This document shows, one piece after another, positions 22,601 to 31,870 of a stretch of 64,000 bases of DNA (position 1 is its first letter; every line of letters begins with the position of its first letter). Both the position numbers and the translations under genes were made by a program. The notes beneath the pieces are model-generated. The model did not search any database and was not told where the DNA came from. It saw only the letters and a program-made list of their open reading frames with translations. Origin of the DNA: Closterium sp. Naga37s-1 (lineage: Eukaryota > Streptophyta > Zygnematophyceae > Desmidiales > Closteriaceae); the NCBI GenBank assembly GCA_947471745.1, contig CANJKZ010000466.1:101622-165621 (forward strand), given 5' to 3'.

Positions 22601-25600
22601 TATTGGAGGCCATGGAGCAGCAGAGCGTGAGTGTGGCCAAGGCAGGACTGCTGGCAAACTTCAGTGCGCGCACTGCAGTGCTGGCTGCTGCTAACCCCGT
22701 TTGCGGGCATTACAAGTGAGCGCCAAGAACCGAGGAACGAGCTGTCAGCCTCGTGTTCTGCAACCAAAGTTTTGTTATTTCACAGGTCCCAGCCATGGTG
22801 TTCTCTCTCCGTTCCCCCCATAACGGATCGCTCCTTCTTCCTCTCTTTCTGTTTCTCTTCTTGACGTGTTTCCTTCATGTCCGCCTGATCTCTCATTGTT
22901 CCGCTACTTCCTTTCCCCACCCTCTCTTTTCCATACTGGCATCTCCCTTCCCCTCCCATCCTCTCCCATCTTCTCCCATCCCCTTCTCACACCAGTCGAG
23001 CGCGCACGCTGAATGAGAACCTGAAGGTGTCTGCCTCCCTGCTGTCACGATTCGATTTGATCTTCATACTCCTGGCCCATCCCTTCGCCCCCCTTGCCCT
23101 CCCATCCTCTCCCATTTCCCCTGCGTGCCAGTCGAGCGCGCACACTAAACGAGAATCTGAAGCTGTCTGCCGCTCTGCTGTCAAGATTCGATTTGATCTT
23201 CATTCTCCTGGACCGCCCAGACCACCACACGGACCAACGTCTGTCAGAGCACGTGCTACAGGTGAGAAGTATCTGAAGCTATCTGCCGCCCTGCTGCCTA
23301 GATTCGATCTGATCTTCATTCTCCTGGATTCTCCTAGACCGCCAGACAGACCAGCGTCTATTGGAGCACGTGCTACAGGTGAGAGGCTGGAGAAGCATGC
23401 GGGTGGGTTGTGGCATGTGTTTTACGTATCTGGTGAGGTATGTGGTGTTAATATCTGGTAGAGGTGTATATTCTAATGCCATTGAACGTTGGGGGTAAGC
23501 GTATATGGGCTAGAGCCATGTGGTAGAGCTTCCAGGCGAGAGTTCCCTTCACCAGCCTTTCATTTCCTTCAACCTGTTGCCTGTGCTTGCTTGCTGCAGA
23601 TGCATGCGGGCATGCCGTCTCGGTCCAAGGCGTCCAAGCGCTGCTGTAAGTCCTTCTCAGCCCCGCACTGCCTTTTTAGTTGACTCTCAACGTCACCTCG
23701 TTAGACACAGATGCATGCAGGCATGCCATCTCGCTCCAAGGCATCCAAACGCAGCTGTAAGTCGTCCCCACACTGCCTGCCACACTGCCTGCCACACTGC
23801 CTGCCACACTGCCTGCCACACTGCCTGCCACACTGCCTGCCACACTGCCTGCCACACTACATGCATGTATGTGGGGCACCTGTGTTGCCTGGGTGTCCCG
23901 CAGATGCATGTAGGCGTTCCATCTCGCTCCACGCCATCCAAAAGCAGCTTTCTGCTACACTGCCTGCCGCACTATCTCCTCCTCTCGTACCATTTTTGTC
24001 TCGTCCACTCTCCATTCAGACTATAACTCCCTTGATCACCTTTTCAGCAAGTAATGGCACTCGCATCTCGAACTTCCCCTCTCAGTCAACAACCCCCCCT
24101 CTCTCATCCCATCCCATCTCACCATCTCATCTTCACATTTCAATATCCCCCCCCAACTCTCACACCCCCACCTTCACCGCATCGCACCCCACCATCCCAT
24201 CTCTTCCTGACAGCCCCATCAGGCATGGACGGCCATGCATCCGACCTCGACCTCTCTTTCTCCCTCCCATCTTTATTGACACACCCCCGCATCCCACCCC
24301 GTCAAACCGCATCCCACCCCACCAGCTCATCTCTTCCTCACGGCCCCATCAGCCACGGACGGCCATGCATCGCACCTCGACCTCCCTCTCTCGCACCGCC
24401 TCAACTTTCCTCTCTTCGTTCACCCCCCTCGCTCCCTCCCATTCCACCCCACCAGCTCATCTCTTCCTAACAACCCCATCAGCCACGGACGGCCATGCAT
24501 CGCACCTCGATCTCTCTCTCTCCGTCCCATCTTTATTGACACACCCCCCCCATCCCACCCCCTCAAACCGCATCCCACCCCACCAGCCCATCTCTTCCTC
24601 ACGGCCCCATCAGCCACGGACGGCCATGCATCGCACCTCGACCTGCCCCTCTCCCACCGCCTCCGCCTGCGCTCCTCTGCTGCCCGCAACTTCTCCCCCC
24701 TCTCCCCTGCTCGCCTGCGCCAGTACATTGCATATGCCCGCACGCATGTGCACCCCAGGTGCGTTGCATTCTCGTTAGCGGTGTGTGACCCTATTGAGCC
24801 TTGAAGCGTCTCAGTCCCACTTCTTCGCATGCACTCCTCTGCTGCGCGCACTTTCTCCCCCCTCCCCCCTGCTCGCCTGCGCCAGTACATTGCCTATGCC
24901 CGCACGCACGTGCACCCCAGGTGCGTCCACCCACCTATTACATGCTGAGACTTCTCCTCCTTTTCCCCTGCTCGCCTGCGCCAGTACCTCGCACACACGC
25001 GCACCCCAGGTGCGTTGTGTTCTCACTCGCGGTGTCTGCCCCCTGTTGTGTCTTGAAGCGTCTCACTCACACCTGCACCTCCCTCTCTCCCAACGTTTCC
25101 ACCCGCGTTTCTCTGCTGCTCGATACTTCTCCCCTTTCCCCCTCCCTCCTGCTCGCCTGCGCCAATACATTGCTTATGCTCGCACTTAGTTCCCCCAGGT
25201 GCATCCCACCATAGTACCTCAGACTTCTCCCTCTCTCACCTGTCCACCTACAGAGGCGCGGGCAGTGATCAAGGCGTTCTACCTGCGGCTGAGGGAGCAC
25301 AGCCGAGCCATGGGCAGCTCTTCAATCCCGCCCTTTTTGCCGCTCCCTTCACAGGCTCTCAGAGGAAGCACGGGCAGTGATTAAGGCGTTCTACCTGCGG
25401 CTAAGAGAGCACTGCCGTGCCATGGACGGCTCTACAGTCCGTCCACCCTGTATCATTTGTTTTGCTCACTGCAATCCCACCCTTGTTCTCCCTTGCTCTA
25501 CAGGCTCTCAGGGGAGGCGCGGGCAGTGATCAAGGCGTTCTACCTGCGACTGAGAGAACACAGCGGCGATCCAACCCTTGTTGTCTTCCCCTGCAATCCC

Positions 25601-27787
25601 ACTGTCACCCTGTTTGCCACCCATTACAGGCTGTCAGAGGAGGCGCGGGCAGTGATCAAGGCGTTCTACCTGCGACTGAGAGAACACAGCGGCGATCCAA
25701 CCCTTGTTGTCTTCCCCTGAAATCCCACTGTCACCCTGTTTGCCACCCATTACAGGCTGTCAGAGGAGGCGCGGGCAGTGATCAAAACGTTCTACCTGCG
25801 ATTGCGGGGGCACAGCTGCGCTCCCACCCTATTTCTCTCCCGTTACAACCCAACTTTTACCTCATTTTGCCACCCGCTGCACAGACTGTCAGAGGAGGCG
25901 TGTGCAGTAATCAAGGCGTTCTATTCTACCTGCGCCTGAGGGAGGACATTCAACTTTTACCCCTTTTTGTCTTCCGCTAAAGGCTGTCAGAGGAGGCGCG
26001 TGCAGTGATCAAGGCGTTCTACCTGCGGTTGTGGGAGCACAGCCGAGCCATAGGCAGCCCACCAATCACACCCTGTACCAACGTTTCGCTCGCTGCAATC
26101 CCACCCTTTGCTGCACAGGCTGTCAGAGGAGGCGCGGGCAGTAATCAAGGCGTTCTACCTGCGGTTGAGGGAGCACCACCGCGTTTCCACCCTTGTTGTC
26201 CCCTTCTGCAATCCGATTTACTTCTTGCTGCCGCGCGTTTCCTACAGGCTCTCAGAGGAGGCGCGTGCAGTGATCAAGGCGTTCTATTTGCGGCTGAGGG
26301 AGCACAGCCGCGCCATGGACGGCCCTCCAATCACAGCGCGCCAGCTGGAGAGCCTCGTCCGGCTTGCCGAGGCTCGGGCCCGTGTGGAGCTGCGGGAGGA
26401 AGTTACCGAGGCTGATGCCCAGGTACGGGATGGTTCGGTGTTTGGGTGGAATGTGTTGCACTGTGCTTCACCACACACAACTCCTCTCCCACCCTATCCT
26501 TCTCACCCCCACCCCTTCCCCTTCTCCCTCTTCCCCCCATTACCAGGAGGCAGTGGTTGTGATGGGGGAACGCTTGCTACACAAGCTGACTTTCAAGGCA
26601 ATTACGTCCCACCGCCGCCATCCCCCTGCCCCTCACCCCTAGTCCATCCTCCCAACACTACGAGGAGGCAGTGGAAGTGATGGGGGGGTGCCTGCTATCT
26701 AAGCTGACTCATGAGGCGGCCACATCCCACCCACCCCTCTCCACCCCTTCTCCACCCCTCTTCCCTGTGCCACCAGGAGGCAGTGGAGCTGATGGGGGAG
26801 TGCTTGTTAGACAAGCTCACAGACGAGGCGGGCAACATAGACATGTAATGATTCGGGCTCTTCACTCATACATTCTGCTCTATCCTTCACACCTCATTAT
26901 TCTCCCTTCTCCCTTTTCCCTGTGCCACCAGGAGGCAGTGGAGCTGATGGGGGAGTGCTTGCTGGACAAGCTAACAGACGAGGCGGGCAACATTGACGCG
27001 GGGCGGGGCGGCAGCTCGAGCAAGTCAAAGGAGTCAAAGCGGTTCCTTGCCGCCCTGCAACGCACGGCTAAGCAGGCAATCAAAACGTGCTTCTCAAGGA
27101 AGGTCTGTCTTGGCTTTCAACATTTGAGTCAACTCACATGACTACTCACCACAAAAGTCACCTCGAGCAAGTCAAAGGAGTCAAAGCGGTTCCTGGCTGC
27201 GCTGCAGCGCACTGCCAAGCAGGCCATCAAAACGTGCTTCTCAAGGAAGGTCTGTCCTGACTTTGAAATTCTACTTTACTCTTACCACCACTCACATCAC
27301 CACTCACATCACAAGTCACCTCGAGCAAGTCAAAGTAGTCAAAGCGGTTCCTGGCAGCCCTGCAGCGCACCGACAAGCAGGCCATCAAGACATGCTTCTC
27401 CAGGAAGGTTTGTTTCAAGTATCACCTCAAGGGATTATATGGGGTCAAAGCAGTTCCTTCGCCCTCATGCCGTGCCTTCATACTTCCCCGACTCTCCCTG
27501 TGCCTGTCAGAAGCTGGCCCAGTTAACGAACGACATGTGTCTCAGAGTGCCGTACCTCGAAGCGCTCATACCGTGCCTCATGGTCTTCTTCCATACCCCC
27601 ATTGCCCAACTTCCGCATCCCCAATGCCTGGCAGGAGCTGGCCCAGTTAGCGGATGACATGTGTCTGAGAGTGCCGGATCTCGATGCACTGATTGACAGC
27701 CTGAATGAAGCGGGCTTCCTGCTGAAGAAGGGTGGAGGGCTCTTCCAGGTACGAGTCACCCTCATCACTCTTGAGTCGGCTCATTAG
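13686..27787 (+). CDS. MCM8: MCM8 DNA helicase (homologous recombination)
   Basis: MCM8 acts with MCM9 in recombination and crosslink repair. Sixteen exons chosen by phase and similarity are 13686-13850, 14416-14601, 15039-15189, 15622-15844, 16229-16398, 16955-17254, 18437-18532, 18876-19028, 20149-20219, 22597-22715, 23132-23261, 23711-23756 (or 23600-23645), 24614-24758, 26248-26422, 26932-27102 and 27635-27787. They join without a break into 817 aa, close to human MCM8 (840). Visible are the C4 zinc finger (Cys194, 197, 216, 221), Walker A GDPGMGKS (431-438), Walker [10 protein letters not shown] (492-500), sensor [10 protein letters not shown], arginine finger LSRFD (Arg563), and a C-terminal winged-helix-like end [16 protein letters not shown]. 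The last exon reads through a donor-like GTACGA to a stop at 27787; a second copy ends at 27969. Nearly every intron holds partial exon copies, making the gene 14 kb. Which copies are used needs RNA evidence. Confidence 0.85.
14255..14372 (+). repeat. Partial copy of MCM8 exon 2
   Basis: Follows an AACAG acceptor and repeats GCCGACCGTAAGGAGCTGTC, then jumps to the exon end (GCTGCTGCCACTGAGG). An internal deletion and a TGA make it non-coding. Confidence 0.8.
14946..15330 (+). repeat. Partial copies flanking MCM8 exon 3
   Basis: 14947-14990 repeats the exon start ([14 protein letters not shown]) with a CTAG acceptor. 15246-15322 repeats the exon end ([20 protein letters not shown] and ASSL) with a GTGAG donor. 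The intact exon 15039-15189 lies between a decoy acceptor and a decoy donor. Confidence 0.85.
16002..16082. repeat. TA/TG dinucleotide microsatellite
   Basis: Runs of TATATATATATG and TATATATG in the intron before MCM8 exon 5. Confidence 0.9.
16090..16160 (+). repeat. Decayed copy of MCM8 exon 5 start
   Basis: GAGATGCAG acceptor then TCTAAAGGAGCTAACAGG, resembling TCTTCAGGAGCTGACAGG of exon 5, then diverges. Confidence 0.7.
16448..16868 (+). repeat. Partial copies of MCM8 exon 5 end and exon 6 start
   Basis: 16456-16520 and 16586-16650 repeat [18 protein letters not shown] with GTGAGG donors. 16803-16866 repeats the exon 6 start ([20 protein letters not shown]) after a GGCAG acceptor, 150 bp before the intact exon. 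Confidence 0.85.
17293..17620 (+). repeat. Three partial copies of MCM8 exon 6 end
   Basis: 17320-17444 repeats [20 protein letters not shown] to the donor. 17520-17605 repeats a shorter piece ending [18 protein letters not shown] further copy lies at 18264-18350 after the CATTAC array. Confidence 0.85.
17660..18266. repeat. CATTAC hexanucleotide microsatellite in an MCM8 intron
   Basis: About 600 bp of ACCATT and closely related hexamers. It creates artificial Thr-Ile (plus strand) and Met-Val or Gly-Asn (minus strand) frames. It sits inside one of the exon 6 end copies, with the same CATTCCGTCTACGGCCATG phrase on both sides. Confidence 0.95.
18748..18800 (+). repeat. Decayed copy of MCM8 exon 8 start
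   Basis: CATCCAG acceptor then GCGACCCAGGCATGGGGTGA, the Walker A start, then a stop. It is a decoy for the intact exon at 18876. Confidence 0.8.
19090..19645 (+). repeat. Four partial copies of MCM8 exon 8 end
   Basis: Copies of [24 protein letters not shown] sequence with a GCAGGTTGG donor lie near 19094-19173, 19230-19338, 19425-19493 and 19565-19637, progressively more diverged. Confidence 0.85.
19875..20075 (+). repeat. Two partial copies of MCM8 exon 9 start
   Basis: 19879-19925 and 20026-20073 repeat CAGGAGCAAYGGTGATG through GGGCACATGCTGCATTGACGA, each after a CACAG or TGCAG acceptor. The intact exon is 20149-20219. Confidence 0.85.
20406..22646 (+). repeat. 130-bp intron/exon tandem array of MCM8 exon 10 start, 16 copies plus 2 diverged
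   Basis: Each unit is an intron tail (C/T tract, TTCCAG acceptor) plus 49 nt of exon encoding [16 protein letters not shown], starting at 20647 and every 130 bp to 22597. Copies 1-15 are nearly identical and run directly into the next unit through GGCAG|GTCTCA. Copy 16 differs (SVSV instead of SVGV) and continues into the real exon. Two older copies lie at 20410 and 20527. Copies 5 and 12 share the same T-to-C change (TATCGG). No + frame has a stop for about 2 kb. Confidence 0.95.
22987..23395 (+). repeat. Copies flanking MCM8 exon 11
   Basis: 22996-23072 repeats the exon start with its CACCAG acceptor ([20 protein letters not shown]). 23268-23381 repeats the exon end ([20 protein letters not shown]) up to a GTGCTACAG|GTGAGA donor. 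The intact copy is 23132-23261. Confidence 0.85.
23590..23960 (+). repeat. Three copies of MCM8 exon 12 and a 12-bp array
   Basis: [14 protein letters not shown] appears at 23600-23645, 23711-23756 and 23904-23949. The first two have intact acceptors and GTAAGT donors and are interchangeable in phase; the third has lost the donor. A 12-bp array (CACTGCCTGCCA, about 8 copies) lies at 23768-23860. Confidence 0.85.
24100..25200 (+). repeat. Multiple copies of MCM8 exon 13
   Basis: Upstream copies of the exon start ([10 protein letters not shown] after CCCATCAG) lie near 24215, 24349 and 24478. Downstream copies of the exon end ([17 protein letters not shown] with AGGTGCG donor) lie near 24840-24922, 24965-25013 and 25110-25200. 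The copy at 24614-24758 is the only one with both ends. Confidence 0.8.
25245..26247 (+). repeat. Eight partial upstream copies of MCM8 exon 14
   Basis: Copies of [19 protein letters not shown] near 25252, 25357, 25504, 25630, 25756, 25882, 25984 and 26118. Most start at an acceptor-like ACAGGCT and break off after about 70-90 bp. The complete exon is 26248-26422. Two copies at 25500-25755 are almost identical over 126 bp, so some duplications are recent. Confidence 0.9.
26545..26931 (+). repeat. Three partial upstream copies of MCM8 exon 15
   Basis: Copies of EAV(V/E)(V/L)MGE(R/C)LL.KLT near 26550, 26662 and 26777, each after a CCAG- or CGAG-like acceptor. The complete exon is 26932-27102. 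Confidence 0.85.
27157..27634 (+). repeat. Copies of MCM8 exon 15 end and exon 16 start
   Basis: 27160-27252 and 27318-27410 repeat [20 protein letters not shown] to the AGGAAGGT donor. 27510-27575 repeats [20 protein letters not shown] of exon 16 after a GTCAG acceptor. Confidence 0.85.
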
Positions 27788-27811
27788 TCAGCTTTCTGAG
27801 TTTGTTGGTTA

Positions 27812-27969
27812 TTGATGAGCTGATTGACAGCCTCAATGAAGCGGGCTTTCTGCTCAAGAAGGGAGGAGGACTCTTCCAGGTACGACGAGTCACTCTCATC
27901 TCTCCATTGAAGTTCAGGGTTGTCGTTGTGGAGACAGACACATACGGGATGTGTGACTTGTGTGACTGA
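27812..27969 (+). repeat. Second copy of MCM8 last exon end
   Basis: Repeats [20 protein letters not shown] then FQV and runs on to a TGA at 27969. It could serve as an alternative terminal exon, but no acceptor is obvious before it. Confidence 0.7.
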
Positions 27970-28799
27970 TCGATCGTTGTTGCATGCTCAGCTTCTTGTT
28001 ATGCTCCGTGGGAGCTCCTGATGGTTGTTGATGCCTGTTTTGCATTGCCGTCTGTGCTTCCAGGTGCAAACATGATGTGCAGTATGAGACATGAAGTGCA
28101 GCATGAAAGCCTGTCCTGTATATATGTGAATGCAGCTGAGTGGCATTAAAGCTTCAGTTTGCATTTGTCTTTGGGGTCAGACGTGTTGGGGTGTGCGAAA
28201 AGCATGTTGACATCATTGAATGGAAAGTGTGACTTATGGCTGTGGCAATCTTCAGTTGTCAGGCAGAATCTGATGTGATGTCGTCTGGCAAATCAATTAC
28301 TGTTGTACATCACATCGGACGCAAGCAAGCATCCACCTGGGACTAATCATCCAACTGAATTGTTCTGCATTGGAGGCCACAACACAACACTATGCTCAGA
28401 CGATAAACAGTAGCCTTTCCCCACATTGCAATTGTGATTCAAACCATGAATATTGCCCTCATGGTACCAGTGGGTTCAGTGACAATGGCAAGCTGAACAT
28501 GTCGGAGCACACGAAGTGATTCTCGTGATGTCTATGGCACAGGGCAGGAGTGAGACTACGGTATCAGAACGTCCTGGAACATCACGTCACTATGCGAGCT
28601 AGTGCCCTGCCCACTCCCCCTCCTTCCCTAACCATAGGGTATCAAATCAACCTCCTCCTCTCCCCATTCATATTGTGAACAGCAAGTGAAAGCTTTAATA
28701 TTTAATGGTTGAAGGCTCTAGAGCCCAAAAAAAAAAGGAGACAATTCGTGGTGGCCTAAATGCATACAAATAACATAAGCTTCCCCAAATATTCCCTTT
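27970..28799. other. Convergent intergenic region
   Basis: 3' flank of MCM8 on the left, with an ATTAAA-like signal in GGCATTAAAGC near 28142, and 3' flank of the Rho-N gene on the right. Less GC-rich than neighbouring coding sequence. No coding sequence recognised. Confidence 0.5.
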
Positions 28800-30580
28800 T
28801 TACGAGGTCAGAGCCTTCACCAGCTCCTGCTTGGTGTTACCGCGGATACCCCTTTGGGCGGCAATGGCGCGCAGCTGCGCGAGCGGCTTCGTGGCGAGGA
28901 CACTCGCGCTGGGGAGGGACGGCGCGGAGGATGACACGGGAGCGGAGTAGGACGGGGTGGAGGACGAGTACGAGGACGAGGCCACAGCGCTGCCGTTGGT
29001 GTAGGAAGCGGCGGCAGCAGCCTTGGGGGCGGCGGAGCCACTGCAATAGATAAGGGGACACGTCAGTAAAAAGCACATTGTTCACCGTCCGAAGGCTTTG
29101 GTAGCAATACAAGCTTTAAGTTCGTGTTTGGATTAAGGGATTATAAGAGAGTGTACTTACGTCAGGAGCTTGATGAGCTCCTTGCGGGTGTCTCCGCGCA
29201 CTCCCCGCGCCTTAGCGAGCGCGCGCAGCTCGCTCAACGCGAGGCTCTCTAGCTGGCCGACAATCTCGGGCTTGTCCTGCGCGAAACCCTGGACCGCGGA
29301 GGGGGAAGCGCCAACAGCGCCGGCACCGCCGTGGAACGCGAGAAGCCCCGCGACCAGCTCCGCGCGGGTGGTCCCCGAGACTCCGCGCATGCGGGCAACG
29401 GCGCGCAGCTTGGACATAGGCTTGGTCTGGAGGCGGCGCTGGTAGTCGGAGACGGATTGGGTCGTGGGGACCACGGGGGAGAGCGCCTCCGCGGAGAAGG
29501 ACATGGCGGGAGCTGCTGGGGCGGGGGTGACACCGCCGACGCTCCTGTGGTTGGGAATAACCAAGGGTCGTTAGCAAGTAAAACAAGTAACAATGGCTTA
29601 CATAACTGAAAAGAGTATCCGGAATGAATATTTTGGCAAAAGTAGAGAAGAGTCAGGAGAAAAAAAAAATGCAAGAATGACGACGGACCGGGGGGCCATG
29701 CTTACAGGAGCAGCTTGATGATCTCCGCCTTGGTGTCGCCGCGGAGACCCTTGGCCGAGGCGAGCGCGCGGAGCTCACCCAGAGTCTTGCTCTGCAGGAG
29801 CGCCTCGTCGCCAGAGACAGCTGCAGCGCTGGCGTACGATGAGGGCTTGGATGCGGCGGCACCACTGCAAGGTATATTAAAAGAGTGGCAGGAATAGAGA
29901 CAAGATTCAGGACATTTAGTTATGAGCGAGCTTAAAGTTGCGAATAACCAGGGAAGGACACACTACGATGCGAAGAGCCGACAACTGGTTAACAAGCGGA
30001 CGGAAGCATGATGCACTGACGGACTGAAACCCATAAAATCCAGCAGCTACTGGACGGGGATCACTCGCGGAAGCAGTAGCACTCACCCGGTGAGGGCAGA
30101 GATGAGCTGGGCCTTGTTGTTGCCGGTGATGCCCTTCATGCGGGCCATGGCGCGCAGCTGCTCCAGTGACTTGCTCTGCAGGTCGCGAGCGGTCAAGGCC
30201 GCGACAGCGACGAGTGACCGACGCTGCTGCTTCGCCTGGATCGCTGGGAGCGAGACCGACATGGACACTGAGCGTGCCTGCTCCATGGAGGAGAGAGCAG
30301 GTGCTGCCAGGAAGGCGGACTGCAGATAAGAGAGGGAAACGGAGACGTATGTGCAGATGGAATAGCATTGTTAGAGATTGAAAACGGACGGAGAAAGGCG
30401 GCATTGCGGGGATTATGATGGCAGTTAAAACGCCTAATGCCATCACTGTGGTTCTTCAAGTTTTCTGGCCGTCGGCATGCTGACCGATCTGTGACTCACA
30501 ATAGGAGCTTAATCCTAAACGGTAACGTCAATCAGGCCTAATCTGACGAGAACAAGTACCTTCTGAGCGACGGCGGCCAT
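28800..30580 (-). CDS. Plastid-targeted protein with five Rho-N/SAP-like motifs
   Basis: Minus-strand exons 30580-30560, 30319-30087, 29864-29706, 29544-29161 and 29040-28800 join in phase to 345 aa. Residues 1-47 look like a chloroplast transit peptide: MAAVAQK start, rich in Ser/Ala, Arg/Lys, no acids except one Glu. Then come five copies of a 25-residue motif L..LRA.A...G..G.(T/N)..(E/Q)L...L at about 59-83, 113-138, 181-208, 241-266 and 319-345, each resembling the Rho termination factor N-terminal helix-turn-helix (SAP-like) fold. They are separated by Ala/Ser/Pro/Gly-rich, probably disordered linkers, giving a start-to-start spacing of 54-78 residues. The motif is also on the tail of Rubisco activase, 1.3 kb away and divergent. 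Arabidopsis RHON1 has one Rho-N domain and binds plastid RNA, so RNA binding is one possible role. A multivalent Rubisco/activase scaffold is another. The ATG has strong context (GGCGGCCATGG read in antisense). Confidence 0.85.
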
Positions 30581-31870
30581 GGCTGCTCTTTGCTGACGAA
30601 GCTGACGAAGAAGTGATGAAGGAACGAGCTAACTTGTCAGCAACGGAGAGCAGAAAAGGCAGACGAGCGAGCAGAAGACAATTTTCGAAATAATGCCCAG
30701 CTCGCCTCAATTTGAGCTGTCTCTCGCCTTGAGATTTCCGTGCCTATCCACTTCGCTTTTCCTCGCTACACCATGGAGCAATCCGCTGGCATTTTGGCAG
30801 TTGGCTTTGGGAGGAGGGGTGTTGAATACGGTGGGGAAGGGTAGTGGGAGATGCATGGGGGAAAGCGGAAACCAGCAGGGCATGGCATGCGCGCCGACGA
30901 GTCTCGCGGGGATGCGTGGGAGCCCCAGGGAATTGCGCGGCTCCGGTGCGGACGAGTTACTGGGCAAGGTTCGTCTCAGTCTCCACCACACGTGCCCCCC
31001 AACGAAATTGCTGGTCTGGGATTGACGACAGACGGGTGATAGATCAAATTGCCAGCGTGGCGAGCCTGGAAAAGAGCGTCTGTCGGAATGGTTGGGCCAT
31101 GCTGGCAGATTCCACATCGGACAAAGAGCCGACGGAATGGGTCTAGGTTCACGAACGGCCGTTTGCCTAGCGACTGCTTTTTGGGGGGACAGAAAGACGA
31201 ACTAGCACACAAGTTGAAAATTTAGCTTTTCGGGCAGCAACCTCCTGAAGAACTCTTTTTCGTTATCCACGCAGGAACCGCTGACGTGGTTTTGATGTGT
31301 CCAGCTAGCCAGCTCTGCCTTGGTAGTCCGTCCAGATTCAAAATGGACCATCTAGTGGCTCCCGAAGCTTGTCCCGAATCAAGGCCCGATGGAATGTTTC
31401 AGCGAGCACTTGTGGCTGATATTTCCCCGGAATCGAACCGCCTGCCACGCGGCAAAATCCGAGAGCGGATAGCCTCCTCCTCATCGGTCCTCGAGAGCCG
31501 TCGTGGTCTGTAGTTGACCGTGGTGCTCGTAGAGCCCTCCTTGTCCCGTGGCATCTGTCCGACGTGGCATCTGGTGGATCCTCTCATCCACCATCTGTGG
31601 TGGCCCAACTCGACACCAGGCAGGCAGCCATGGCTGCCAATCAGCTGGTTCTTCATTCCCCACCAACCTCTTCTTCAATCTGCTACTGCCTTGGTCTTCC
31701 CAGTCTGCTAACTCTGAGAGTGTTGACTGCGTATTCTTCACTCGCCAACTTGACTCGAGTTTGCTCCCGCGAGTAACTCGTTCTCTTCGCCTTCGCCCGG
31801 CTTTTTTGGCGATTGTCGTCCGTGCACTCGCTACTAGCTCTCCGTCTGTGTTGACCTCGTAGCAGACACC
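30581..31870. promoter_or_regulatory. Shared divergent promoter region of the Rho-N gene and Rubisco activase
   Basis: 1,290 bp between the two start codons, with no coding sequence I recognise. Both genes are transcribed outwards, so light or carbon control elements could act on both. I cannot point to a convincing TATA box. Leaders presumably occupy the outer 100-300 bp on each side. Confidence 0.5.

Noticed and set aside
20524..22719. Three 690-730 codon + frames
   Set aside because: They are one 130-bp intron/exon unit read in rotating frames. Only the 49-nt exon part in one frame is MCM8.
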